Below the pieces are notes generated by a model. It had not been told where the DNA came from and ran no database searches. It saw only the letters and a program-made list of their open reading frames with translations. A stretch of 64,000 nt of DNA from Bacteroidota bacterium. Lineage in GTDB: Bacteria; Bacteroidota; Bacteroidia; Flavobacteriales; Flavobacteriaceae. The stretch covers positions 109,190 through 173,189 of the forward strand of contig JAEWHE010000050.1 in the NCBI GenBank assembly GCA_023387965.1, written 5' to 3'. Both the position numbers and the translations under genes were made by a program. This document shows positions 7,840 to 16,818 of the stretch, piece by piece. Numbering within the stretch: the stretch's first letter is position 1; the number at the start of each line of letters is the position of its first letter.

Positions 7840-9081
7840 ATGTCAGTTATCGAAAAAAATTCCGCAGCACAAGCCATTGCACTCGAAGAAAAATATGGAG
7901 CCCACAATTATCATCCACTTCCAGTGGTTTTAAGCAAGGGCGAAGGCGTTTTTGTTTGGGACACAGAAGGAAAAAAATACTACGATTTTTTATCGGCTTA
8001 TTCTGCTGTAAATCAAGGACATTGTCATCCGAAAATTGTCAACGCAATGATGGAGCAGGCTAAAACGTTGACCTTAACTTCCAGAGCTTTTTACAATGAT
8101 AAATTAGGCGTTTACGAAAAATTTGTAACCGAATATTTTGGGTTTGACAAAGTTTTGCCAATGAACACTGGAGCTGAAGCGGTGGAGACTGCAATTAAAA
8201 TTTGCCGTAAATACGCTTACGAAAAAAATAATATTCCGGAAAACGAAGCTAAAATAATTGTTTGTGAAAATAATTTCCACGGAAGAACTACTACGATTAT
8301 TTCGTTTTCAAATGATGAAAATGCCCGTAAAAACTTCGGACCTTATACGGCAGGATTTATCAAAATCGCTTATGATGATTTGAACGCTTTAGAAGAAGTG
8401 TTACAAAACGAAAAAAATATTGCCGGATTTTTGGTTGAACCTATTCAGGGTGAAGCCGGAGTTTATGTGCCATCAGAAGGATTTTTGGCGAAAGCCAAAT
8501 CACTTTGTGACAAACACAACGTACTTTTTATTGCTGATGAAGTGCAAACCGGAATTGCCAGAACCGGAAAATTATTGGCGGTTCACCACGAAAATGTGCA
8601 ACCCGATGTTTTAATTTTAGGAAAAGCACTTTCGGGAGGAGCTTATCCAGTTTCGGCGGTATTGGCAAATGATGAAATTATGAACGTGATCAAGCCGGGA
8701 CAACATGGATCGACTTTTGGCGGAAATCCAGTTGCTGCTGCGGTTGCCATCGCTGCTCTGGAAGTTGTTCAGGAAGAAAAACTAGCCGAAAACGCTGAAT
8801 ATTTAGGAAATATTTTCAGAGAAAAAATTGACGAATATATTAAAACCAGCAACGTTGCAACTTTAGTTAGAGGTAAAGGTTTGCTTAACGCGATTGTGAT
8901 TAACGACACGGAAGAAAGCGACACTGCTTGGAATATCTGTATGAAATTGTCCGAAAACGGCTTGCTTGCCAAACCTACACATGGAAATATTATTCGTTTT
9001 GCGCCACCGTTGGTGATGACGGAAGAGCAATTGTTGGAATGCGTTTCGATTATTATCAAAACGTTTAAGGAGTTTGAATAG
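7840..9081 (+). CDS. rocD: Ornithine aminotransferase
   Basis: 413 residues, the usual length for ornithine-oxo-acid transaminase (EC 2.6.1.13). This is a class III PLP enzyme converting ornithine and 2-oxoglutarate to glutamate semialdehyde and glutamate in arginine catabolism or proline synthesis. The PLP lysine is in LILGKALSGGAYPVSA (~262). NTGAEAVETAIK (~110-121), NNFHGRTTTIIS (~145-156) and FIADEVQTGIARTGK (~230-244) are hallmark segments, and HGSTFGGNP is also present. It is monocistronic, with a consensus promoter and a strong terminator after it. Confidence 0.96.
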   Translation: MSVIEKNSAAQAIALEEKYGAHNYHPLPVVLSKGEGVFVWDTEGKKYYDFLSAYSAVNQGHCHPKIVNAMMEQAKTLTLTSRAFYNDKLGVYEKFVTEYFGFDKVLPMNTGAEAVETAIKICRKYAYEKNNIPENEAKIIVCENNFHGRTTTIISFSNDENARKNFGPYTAGFIKIAYDDLNALEEVLQNEKNIAGFLVEPIQGEAGVYVPSEGFLAKAKSLCDKHNVLFIADEVQTGIARTGKLLAVHHENVQPDVLILGKALSGGAYPVSAVLANDEIMNVIKPGQHGSTFGGNPVAAAVAIAALEVVQEEKLAENAEYLGNIFREKIDEYIKTSNVATLVRGKGLLNAIVINDTEESDTAWNICMKLSENGLLAKPTHGNIIRFAPPLVMTEEQLLECVSIIIKTFKEFE

Positions 9082-9099
9082 AAATAGAAGTGAGATAAC

Positions 9100-9129
9100 A
9101 AAAAAGCCAGCATTTTCGCTGGCTTTTTT
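9100..9129. terminator. Bidirectional terminator between rocD and a lipoprotein gene
   Basis: AAAAAAGCCAGC (9100-9111), loop ATTTTC, GCTGGCTTTTTT (9118-9129). It has a perfect 12-bp stem with A-run and T-run on opposite sides, and serves rocD and the convergent gene. Confidence 0.92.
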
Positions 9130-10310
9130 TATTGTCGTCTAATTTTATTTCGGCTAATAATCTGCTTTAGTTTCAGTTTTAAATCTTCGCCGGTATCAAA
9201 AACCATTTGTTCATTGCTTGGAAACGGAACAACGCGGTTGTTGAAGTATTGAAAATACGATTCGTCTGCGGCACGTTTGTCGCCTTTGTAATTAGAATAA
9301 ATATTTTCGAAAACAAATTCGCTTGTAAGCGGAAAACTCGATAAAAGCTGATTGTTTCCGTAATCTACGTAATCCACTTTGGCGGTTACTTGAACAGCTT
9401 TAAATTGCGTAAACTCGTAAATATCGATTCTTACGTTTTTCATATTGTCCACTTTTATCGCATTGCCCAAACTATCTTTTACAATATTTCCGTTGTGGTC
9501 AAGTAGGTTTTTCACGCCGTCTTTAATTTGTTTTTCTTTTACAAATTGCTTTTCGCGAATTTGCTCTGGCGAAATATTTATTTGGCGGAAATTGACAATT
9601 ACACCATAATCGTAATTTCGATTGCGTTGTTTGCTGGAATGATAAACCGTCCACTGATCATTTAAACCTAAAGTGCTGAAATCCAATAAGTCGTTTTGTA
9701 AATCTCTCGGAATCATCATGTTGGTCTCGTTTTTGAGCAAAACTTCAACGTAATCAGTACCTTTTTCCAAAGCTTGGTTCATTAAATTCCGAACATCTTT
9801 GTAATTAGGATTGATTTGATTGAGGTAGGACAAATCGTCAAAGGCACGACGAATCACCATTTTGTCATTGGTCATCAAAAGCGCTTTAGCATTATCGTAT
9901 AAATATTTCGACAATGATTCTTTGCTCTTAATAATTTCGTTTGAATAATCTTCAAAAGGAAAAATGGCGTTTCGGTTTTCTTTCATCAAAAACAACGGCA
10001 ACAACGGTCTTATCTTTTCCTGACGGTTTTGCAAATTAAGATACGTATTAAAAATAGTTTCAAAATTCCTCGGATTGGCTTCTTTTTTCATAAAAGCAAC
10101 CTCGCGCAAATCACGTTCTTTGGCCTTTGCAAATGCTTCTTCTAACAAATAAACATATTCTTGCTTGCCTTTTGCATTTTTGTTAGAACGTAAATTATTC
10201 ACGGCTTTGTCAATTGCGGCATCGTAATCACCACTATTGACAAGGTTTGTGGTTTTTTTTACACCACAACTCATCACAAACAATACTAAAAGAAGAGTAA
10301 TTTTTTTCAT
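9129..10310 (-). CDS. Predicted lipoprotein of unknown function
   Basis: 393 residues starting MKKITLLLVLFVMSCGVKK, a lipoprotein signal with lipobox VMSC (Cys15). The ATG at 10310 is preferred over an ORF extension to 10418 because it begins the signal. Residues ~20-150 are helical and repeat-like (NSGDYDAAIDKAVNNL, YVYLLEEAFAKAKERD), suggesting TPR-type helices. The C-terminal half is beta-rich and hydrophilic. I recognise no enzymatic motif. It is probably anchored in the inner or outer membrane. A TATATTTG element precedes it. Confidence 0.8.
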   Translation of the reverse strand: MKKITLLLVLFVMSCGVKKTTNLVNSGDYDAAIDKAVNNLRSNKNAKGKQEYVYLLEEAFAKAKERDLREVAFMKKEANPRNFETIFNTYLNLQNRQEKIRPLLPLFLMKENRNAIFPFEDYSNEIIKSKESLSKYLYDNAKALLMTNDKMVIRRAFDDLSYLNQINPNYKDVRNLMNQALEKGTDYVEVLLKNETNMMIPRDLQNDLLDFSTLGLNDQWTVYHSSKQRNRNYDYGVIVNFRQINISPEQIREKQFVKEKQIKDGVKNLLDHNGNIVKDSLGNAIKVDNMKNVRIDIYEFTQFKAVQVTAKVDYVDYGNNQLLSSFPLTSEFVFENIYSNYKGDKRAADESYFQYFNNRVVPFPSNEQMVFDTGEDLKLKLKQIISRNKIRRQ

Positions 10311-10330
10311 AATTTTTTCAAATTTCGGCG

Positions 10331-10338
10331 CAAATATA
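10331..10338 (-). promoter_or_regulatory. -7 element upstream of the lipoprotein gene
   Basis: TATATTTG on the minus strand, matching TAnnTTTG, 20 bases before the ATG at 10310. A clear -33 TTG is not seen at the usual distance. Confidence 0.5.
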
Positions 10339-10485
10339 GATTTTTTATGATTGGCTTTTCGAAAATTAAAGAAAATACACTTGCGGCTGTTGCACATTTG
10401 CTGGAAATCAAAAAACATTCCAAAGATTTTCAGGCAGACTTTTCAGAAATTTCTCGCAACTTTGTATTTTAAAAATTTATCAAAA

Positions 10486-11214
10486 ATGACTCATACTTAT
10501 CATATATCTGGCATGACTTGCGAAGCATGTGAAGCCAAAATTTTATATTTATTCAAACAAATTCCTGAAGTGCAAAATGTTTCGGTTGATCTTAAAAGCG
10601 GAAATGTTTCGGTTGACATGGAAAAACATATTCCAACTGCAACGTTTCAGGAAGTTTTAGCGCCTTATTCTAAATATCAATTATCGGAACCGAAAAATAA
10701 TTCTATGGTTCTTAATAATGATGATTCACAAAAATCATGGCTCGAAACTTACAAACCTATTGTTTTGATATTTAGTTACATAAGCGTTGTTTCTTTAATC
10801 ATTGCTTTCAATAATTCAGAGTTCAATTGGATGTTGTTCATGCGAAGTTTTATGGCTGGATTTTTTCTTACCTTTTCGTTTTTCAAAATGCTTAATCTCA
10901 AAGCTTTCGCCGATAGTTATGCGATGTATGATGTGGTTGCGCAAAAAATTCCGGTTTGGGGTTACATTTACGCTTTTCTGGAACTAATTTTAGGAATTGC
11001 TTTTGCCGTAAATTTCAATCCGTTCGTAACCAATTTAGTGACATTGATTGTGATGACGGTTAGCATTATTGGCGTTTTACAATCGGTTTTAAACAAAAGA
11101 AAAATTCAATGTGCCTGTTTGGGAGCCGTTTTTAATTTGCCCATGAGTACCGTGACCATCATCGAAGATGCCTTGATGATTTTGATGAGTTTGGCAATGT
11201 TACTGATGCTTTAA
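10486..11214 (+). CDS. Heavy-metal-associated domain protein with MauE/DoxX-like membrane part
   Basis: 242 residues. Residues 1-68 are a heavy-metal-associated (HMA) domain with the metal-binding motif MTCEAC (Cys12 and Cys15). From ~85 onward there are four or five hydrophobic helices resembling the MauE/DoxX-like family, with a late RKIQCACLG segment containing a CxC pair. Copper or another soft metal is the likely ligand, by analogy with HMA domains; a transport or redox role is inference. The ORF is open upstream to 10351, but the ATG at 10486 begins the HMA fold. It appears monocistronic. Confidence 0.82.
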   Translation: MTHTYHISGMTCEACEAKILYLFKQIPEVQNVSVDLKSGNVSVDMEKHIPTATFQEVLAPYSKYQLSEPKNNSMVLNNDDSQKSWLETYKPIVLIFSYISVVSLIIAFNNSEFNWMLFMRSFMAGFFLTFSFFKMLNLKAFADSYAMYDVVAQKIPVWGYIYAFLELILGIAFAVNFNPFVTNLVTLIVMTVSIIGVLQSVLNKRKIQCACLGAVFNLPMSTVTIIEDALMILMSLAMLLML

Positions 11215-11313
11215 TCGTTGTTTTTGGCAAAGAAATTCTTCTTGAGATTTTTAAATATTCGCCATTAATCAAAATTAATTTGCTTATTTTTGAGCCTTAA
11301 AACATCAATAAAA

Positions 11314-11811
11314 ATGGCAGAAATAACATTAGGAGGAAACCCAGTTCACACAAACGGAGAATTACCAAAAGTAGGTTCGAAAGCACCAGATTTTAAATTG
11401 GTAAACAAAGATTTAGCAGAAGTTTCATTATCAAATTTTTCAGGAAAAAAACTGGTTTTGAATATTTTTCCAAGTGTTGATACGCCAACTTGTGCAGCAT
11501 CTGTAAGAAATTTCAACAAACAAGCAAGTGAATTGCAAAACACAACCGTTTTATGTATTTCACGTGATTTACCTTTTGCACAAAAAAGATTTTGTGGAGC
11601 TGAAGGATTAGAAAACGTGGTAAATCTTTCTGATTTTAAAGACGGAAATTTCGGGAAGTCTTACGGTTTGGAAATTGCAGATAGCGCTTTGGCCGGCTTG
11701 CATTCGAGAGCTGTTGTGGTTTTAGACGAAACCGGAACCGTGCTTTACAACGAACAAGTTTCGGAGATTGCAAACGAGCCGGATTATAAAAGTGCTTTGG
11801 AGGTATTGTAA
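11314..11811 (+). CDS. tpx: Thiol peroxidase
   Basis: 165 residues, the standard length of Tpx, an atypical 2-Cys peroxiredoxin that reduces H2O2 and alkyl hydroperoxides with thioredoxin. The peroxidatic Cys60 is in SVDTPTCAASVRNFN and the resolving Cys94 in KRFCGAEG. The ATG at 11314 is preferred to 11290 since MAEITLGGNP is the family N-terminus and TATTTTTG (11285-11292) lies just upstream as a likely -7 element. It is followed after 10 bases by dgkA and may be co-transcribed with it. Confidence 0.95.
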   Translation: MAEITLGGNPVHTNGELPKVGSKAPDFKLVNKDLAEVSLSNFSGKKLVLNIFPSVDTPTCAASVRNFNKQASELQNTTVLCISRDLPFAQKRFCGAEGLENVVNLSDFKDGNFGKSYGLEIADSALAGLHSRAVVVLDETGTVLYNEQVSEIANEPDYKSALEVL

Positions 11812-11821
11812 TTTTTTTTAA

Positions 11822-12187
11822 ATGAAAACCAACGATTCGTTCATCACCGGAAGATTGAAAAGTGTGAAATATGCTTTGGCTGGCGCAATAAAATTAGTCA
11901 CCACCGAACATAGTATCATGGTGCAATTTTCAATTGGTGTTTTAATGACAATTGCTGGTTTTTATTTTCAAATTTCTACAACCGAATGGCTTTTTCAAAC
12001 GCTTGCCATTGGGCTGGTTTTGAGCATTGAAGGACTTAATACAGCCGTGGAAAAAATAGCCGATTTTATTCATCCTGATTATCACAATAAAATTGGTTTT
12101 ATAAAAGACATTGCCGCAGGAGCTGTGTTTTTTGCAGCAATTTCGGCAATCATTATCGGATTGATTATCTACCTGCCAAAAATTTAA
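11822..12187 (+). CDS. dgkA: Diacylglycerol kinase family protein
   Basis: 121 residues with three hydrophobic helices, matching the small integral membrane DgkA/undecaprenol kinase family. The signature EGLNTAVEKIADF (~68-82) contains the catalytic and ATP-binding Glu/Asn residues, preceded by the amphipathic RLKSVKYALAGAI. It phosphorylates diacylglycerol or undecaprenol at the inner membrane; which lipid is used cannot be told from the sequence. It sits between tpx and ftsK, a gene order I associate with Flavobacterium. Confidence 0.92.
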   Translation: MKTNDSFITGRLKSVKYALAGAIKLVTTEHSIMVQFSIGVLMTIAGFYFQISTTEWLFQTLAIGLVLSIEGLNTAVEKIADFIHPDYHNKIGFIKDIAAGAVFFAAISAIIIGLIIYLPKI

Positions 12188-12232
12188 AATAGAAAAAAGA
12201 ACCATTATTTTTACGCATTAATTTCGGTATAA

Positions 12233-14725
12233 ATGGCCAAAACAACTAAAAATACAAACAAAAAAACCGATTCGGAAACGAAAGAAAAAAAACCGTTTAA
12301 ATTTAGCAGGCAACACAAAGTAATCATTGGTGCGTTGCTGGTTTTGTCGTCAATAGCGTTGCTTTTGGCGTTTATTTCTTTTTTTCTTCATGGGCAATTT
12401 GATCAAAGTTCGGTTCAAAATTTAACCGACAGGTCAGAAAAAGTGCAAAACTGGCTCGGTAAATTTGGCGCTTGGTTAGCCGATTTTTTTCTGTATCGCG
12501 GTTTTGGTGTGGCGTCATTTTTAGTGGTTCGGTTGCTTTGTATCACAGGATTGTATTTGGTTTTAGATCTTCCGGTGAGAAAACTAAAAAACACGTGGTT
12601 TTGGGATTTTTTCGCCATGATTATCATCTCAATTTTATTCGGATTTTTTGCCGATTCATTGCCGGAATTAGGTGGTGTGATTGGCTTTGAAATGAATTTG
12701 TTCTTGCAAGATTACCTCGGAAAAGCAGGAACTTTACTGATATTAATTTTCGGGTTGATCGTTTATTTGATTTTTAAGTTAAAATTATCTCCTGACGGTA
12801 TTAAAAATTATTTCGAACGAAAAAAATTAGAAGCAAAATTAAGAGCTGAAGCCGCCGCCATGAACGCTCCGCAAGAAGTTCGAGAGGTTACGGAAGATTT
12901 GCTAGAAGACGATCAAGATGTGGTACGACAAAATGTGAGCAGTGATTTTTATGATGAAACCGAAGATGAAGAAGTAGAAGAACCATTTTTAAAACCAGTT
13001 TCGCAGTTTGAAATTAATAAAGAAGCTTTAAAACCCACCATTAAAAATGCGTCTAGTATTAAAATGGAATCGGTTGTAAAGCCAGAAGTTCCGCCGGTTC
13101 ACAATCATACCCCGGAAATTATCGCTACGGATGATGAGGCTTTTGTCATTGAAAAATTCGCCGACGAAGATACCGTTGTCGAAAATTTGGCTGCAAAATT
13201 AGTGGCAGATTTTGGAGAATTTGACCCAACTTTAGATTTATCCAATTATAAATTTCCAACTTTAGATTTGCTTAAAGACTACGGTTCTGGCGGGATTACG
13301 ATCAACCAAGAAGAATTGGAAGAAAATAAAAATAGAATTGTAGAAACGCTTCGAAATTATAAAATAGAAATTGCACAAATTAAAGCGACCGTTGGTCCAT
13401 CTGTAACTTTGTATGAAATTGTTCCTGAAGCCGGAATCCGAATTTCTAAAATTAAAAGTTTAGAAGATGATATTGCTTTGTCACTTTCGGCATTAGGAAT
13501 TCGTATTATCGCGCCAATTCCGGGCAAAGGAACCATTGGTATTGAAGTTCCGAACAAAAATCCAACGATGGTTCCAATGAAAACCGTGATTGGTTCCGCG
13601 AGGTTTCAGGAAGCCGAAATGGAATTGCCAATTGCTTTAGGAAAAACAATTTCTAACGAAACTTTTGTAGCAGATTTAGCAAAAATGCCGCATTTATTGA
13701 TGGCTGGAGCAACCGGACAAGGAAAATCTGTTGGATTAAATGCTGTTTTAACTTCGTTATTATACAAAAAACATCCGGCAGAAGTGAAGTTTGTTTTGGT
13801 CGATCCGAAAAAAGTAGAATTAACACTTTTCAATAAAATTGAACGCCATTATTTAGCAAAATTACCTGATGCAGAAGATGCAATTATCACTGATAATACA
13901 AAGGTAATCAATACGTTAAACTCTTTATGTGTGGAAATGGACAACCGCTATTCTTTACTAAAAGATGCGATGGTGAGGAACATTAAAGAATACAACGATA
14001 AATTTCGTAGCCGAAAATTAAATCCAGAGTTAGGACATCGATTTTTGCCTTACATCGTTTTGGTGGTCGACGAATTTGCCGATTTAATCATGACAGCCGG
14101 AAAAGAGGTGGAAACGCCAATTGCTCGTTTGGCACAATTAGCGAGAGCCATCGGGATTCATTTGATTATTGCTACACAAAGACCTTCGGTGAATGTAATT
14201 ACGGGAATTATTAAGGCGAATTTCCCTGCGAGAATTGCTTTTAGAGTTACCTCAAAAATTGATTCACGAACCATTTTGGATACACAAGGAGCTGATCAAT
14301 TAATTGGTAGGGGAGATTTGCTTTATACAAATGGTAATGATGTGGTAAGGGTTCAATGTGCTTTTGTCGATACACCGGAAGTTGAAAAAATTACAGAATT
14401 TATCGGAAATCAAAAAGCATATCCTGACGCTTATTTGCTTCCGGAATACGTTGGAGAAGAAAGTGGCACTAAACTTGATATTGATATTTCCGAAAGAGAT
14501 TCGATGTTTAGGGAAGCTGCCGAAATTATTGTCACGGCACAACAAGGTTCTGCTTCGCTTTTGCAACGCAAACTAAAATTAGGCTACAATCGCGCTGGTA
14601 GATTGATTGATCAATTAGAAGCCGCCGGAATTGTAGGTCCGTTTGAGGGTAGTAAAGCCCGAAGCGTGAATATTCCTGACTTGGTTTCTCTTGACCAATT
14701 TTTCAATAATGAGCAAATCAATTAA
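12233..14725 (+). CDS. ftsK: DNA translocase FtsK
   Basis: 830 residues. The N-terminal ~190 residues hold four or five membrane helices. A charged acidic linker (~205-330) follows, then the RecA-like motor: Walker A GATGQGKSV (~492-500), Walker B VLVVDEFADLIM (~608-619). The C-terminal gamma winged helix (~755-815, LLQRKLKLGYNRAGRLIDQL) reads the KOPS-type polarity sequence. It acts at the division septum, moving chromosome ends for dimer resolution. Its stop is followed at once by lolA. Length and layout are those of Bacteroidetes FtsK. Confidence 0.96.
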   Translation: MAKTTKNTNKKTDSETKEKKPFKFSRQHKVIIGALLVLSSIALLLAFISFFLHGQFDQSSVQNLTDRSEKVQNWLGKFGAWLADFFLYRGFGVASFLVVRLLCITGLYLVLDLPVRKLKNTWFWDFFAMIIISILFGFFADSLPELGGVIGFEMNLFLQDYLGKAGTLLILIFGLIVYLIFKLKLSPDGIKNYFERKKLEAKLRAEAAAMNAPQEVREVTEDLLEDDQDVVRQNVSSDFYDETEDEEVEEPFLKPVSQFEINKEALKPTIKNASSIKMESVVKPEVPPVHNHTPEIIATDDEAFVIEKFADEDTVVENLAAKLVADFGEFDPTLDLSNYKFPTLDLLKDYGSGGITINQEELEENKNRIVETLRNYKIEIAQIKATVGPSVTLYEIVPEAGIRISKIKSLEDDIALSLSALGIRIIAPIPGKGTIGIEVPNKNPTMVPMKTVIGSARFQEAEMELPIALGKTISNETFVADLAKMPHLLMAGATGQGKSVGLNAVLTSLLYKKHPAEVKFVLVDPKKVELTLFNKIERHYLAKLPDAEDAIITDNTKVINTLNSLCVEMDNRYSLLKDAMVRNIKEYNDKFRSRKLNPELGHRFLPYIVLVVDEFADLIMTAGKEVETPIARLAQLARAIGIHLIIATQRPSVNVITGIIKANFPARIAFRVTSKIDSRTILDTQGADQLIGRGDLLYTNGNDVVRVQCAFVDTPEVEKITEFIGNQKAYPDAYLLPEYVGEESGTKLDIDISERDSMFREAAEIIVTAQQGSASLLQRKLKLGYNRAGRLIDQLEAAGIVGPFEGSKARSVNIPDLVSLDQFFNNEQIN

Positions 14726-14726
14726 A

Positions 14727-15371
14727 ATGAACAAGATTTTACTATTTATTTCCGTATTTTTTATTTCCTTCAACCTTTCGGCACAAAACAGTCAAAAAGC
14801 AAAAAATCTGCTTGATGAAGTTTCTGCGAAGGTGAAAAGCTACCAAAATATTTCTATCGAATTTAAATATGCGATTTCTAATCCTAAAGAAAATTTAAAC
14901 CGAGAAAGCAAAGGAAATGTGGTGATTCAGGGCAATAAATATGTACTGAATTTTATGGGAGTTACTAAAATGTACGATGGAAAAAAAGTGTACAACATTG
15001 TTCCGGAAGATGAGGAAATCACGATTTCTAAGTCAGATGAAAACGATGAAAACAGCATTACGCCTTCAAAAATGTTGACTTTTTTCAACACAGGTTACAA
15101 ATATTCTTGGGATATTTTGCAAAATATAAAAGGACGAAAAATTCAATATGTGAAATTAGTTCCAACCAATGCAAAAGACGATCGTAAAGAAGTGTTTTTG
15201 GGAATTGACATCCAAACGAAACACATTTATAACATGATGGAAATTGGAAAAGATGGTTCAAAAATCACGACCACTGTTAATTCTTTTAAAACCAATCAGC
15301 CATTATCCAAAAATCAGTTTACCTTTGCCGAAAGTAAGTATCCCAATTATTACATCAATAATCTAGACTGA
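14727..15371 (+). CDS. lolA: Outer-membrane lipoprotein carrier LolA
   Basis: 214 residues with a signal peptide (MNKILLFISVFFISFNLSAQ). The mature part matches LolA: LLDEVSAKVKSYQNISIEFKY near the N-terminus and a run of beta strands that form the open barrel carrying lipoproteins across the periplasm. The ATG at 14727 directly follows the ftsK stop with one base between; an in-frame ATG at 14709 overlaps ftsK but would spoil the signal peptide. It lies in the ftsK-lolA-lptF/G-ribB cluster, and neighbouring envelope genes support the call. Confidence 0.9.
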   Translation: MNKILLFISVFFISFNLSAQNSQKAKNLLDEVSAKVKSYQNISIEFKYAISNPKENLNRESKGNVVIQGNKYVLNFMGVTKMYDGKKVYNIVPEDEEITISKSDENDENSITPSKMLTFFNTGYKYSWDILQNIKGRKIQYVKLVPTNAKDDRKEVFLGIDIQTKHIYNMMEIGKDGSKITTTVNSFKTNQPLSKNQFTFAESKYPNYYINNLD

Positions 15372-15381
15372 TTTCTTAGAA

Positions 15382-16818
15382 GTGAAAATTCTTGACCGGT
15401 ATATTTTAACCACGTTTTTGCAAACCCTTGCAACCGTTTTTATCATTCTCTATTTTATTTTCATCCTGCAAGGTGTATGGATGTTTATTGCCGAATTAGC
15501 CGGGAAAGACCTTGATTTTTGGGTAATTGCCAAATTTTTATTCTTGTATTCGCCAAGGATGATGACATTGGTTTTACCACTTTCTATCTTATTGGCCTCG
15601 ATTATGACTTTTGGTAATTTTGCCGAAAATTATGAGTTTGCCGCTATGAAATCTTCTGGAATTTCATTGCAACGTGCCATGAAAAGCCTGATTTTTTTTA
15701 TTTCGATTTTGAGTATCATTTCGTTTTTCTTCGCCAATAACGTGATTCCCGCTGCCGAATATGAATTTATCAAACTAAGACGTGACATCGTGCAAACCAA
15801 ACCTGCCATGGCAATTGCCGAAGGACAGTTTAGCGATGTGGTGGAATACAATATTAAAGTTGATAAAAAGTCTGGGGAAAATGGCGAAAAACTGGAGGGA
15901 ATTACCATCCATAAAAAAGCAGCAACCGGCGGAAGCAACGTTTTTATCAAAGCGAAAAGCGGTCTTTTACTTTCTGACGAAAATTCTCCATTATTGCAAT
16001 TAATTCTCTTTGATGGAAATTATTACGAAAATATTATTCCAAAGAAATACGAACAACGCTCTCGGGTTCCATTTGTAAAAGCGGCTTTTAAAAAAGATAT
16101 CATTAACATTGATCTTTCAAAGTTGAATACAGATGATACCGAAATTGACGTGGTAAACACTAATAATATGTTGAATATAAGCGAGTTGAATTATACAATT
16201 GATTCGTTAGAAACTAATTTTGAGAAAGATTTGGTTTCATTTTCAGATAATATTTACATCAGAACCGGAGTGACGGCTTTGCCTAAATTAGAAGATAGTT
16301 TGCCAAAGGCGAAAGAATTGCCACAAGATTTATTAAAAGTTGTTCCAATTACAAAGCAATCAAATGCGCTGGAAATTGCCAGCAGTAACGTTTCGAGTGC
16401 TAAATTTTCTATCAGCGGCAGTAGAGAAGAGATCGATCAAAAACAAAAAAATATCAACAATCACTGGTTAGCGCTTTATGAAAAATTCATGATTGCTTAT
16501 TCGTGTTTATTGATGTTTTTCATCGGAGCACCTTTGGGAGCCATCATTCGTAAAGGAGGCTTAGGATTGCCAATTGTTTTTGCAGTTTTAATCTTTATCA
16601 TTTATCACTTCATTAATACTTTCGGAAAAAAATTGGCACAAGAAAACGGAATTACTCCAATTCTCGGATCATGGATGTCATCTATTATTTTAACGCCATT
16701 TGCCGTTATGCTTACTCATAGAGCTACAAACGACATTGGATTAATTAATATGGACGCCGTTTTGATGCCTTTAAATAAATTGATTTCAAAAGTTTTCCGA
16801 ATCAAACCCAAACAATAA
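15382..16818 (+). CDS. LptF/LptG family permease
   Basis: 478 residues with a GTG start at 15382 (no ATG is suitably placed). Three N-terminal membrane helices (~10-30, ~50-75, ~95-120), a long periplasmic beta-jellyroll-like region (~125-360) and three C-terminal helices make up the YjgP/YjgQ permease layout. Such proteins pair with LptB to extract lipopolysaccharide from the inner membrane. YILTTFLQTL near the start and MFFIGAPLGAIIRKGGLGLP at the last helices are characteristic. Whether it is LptF or LptG cannot be decided. It overlaps ribB by one base (TAATG). Confidence 0.92.
   Translation: MKILDRYILTTFLQTLATVFIILYFIFILQGVWMFIAELAGKDLDFWVIAKFLFLYSPRMMTLVLPLSILLASIMTFGNFAENYEFAAMKSSGISLQRAMKSLIFFISILSIISFFFANNVIPAAEYEFIKLRRDIVQTKPAMAIAEGQFSDVVEYNIKVDKKSGENGEKLEGITIHKKAATGGSNVFIKAKSGLLLSDENSPLLQLILFDGNYYENIIPKKYEQRSRVPFVKAAFKKDIINIDLSKLNTDDTEIDVVNTNNMLNISELNYTIDSLETNFEKDLVSFSDNIYIRTGVTALPKLEDSLPKAKELPQDLLKVVPITKQSNALEIASSNVSSAKFSISGSREEIDQKQKNINNHWLALYEKFMIAYSCLLMFFIGAPLGAIIRKGGLGLPIVFAVLIFIIYHFINTFGKKLAQENGITPILGSWMSSIILTPFAVMLTHRATNDIGLINMDAVLMPLNKLISKVFRIKPKQ

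Noticed and set aside
10351..10485. N-terminal extension of the HMA membrane protein
   Set aside because: The extension has no relation to the family, and the HMA fold begins at the ATG at 10486.
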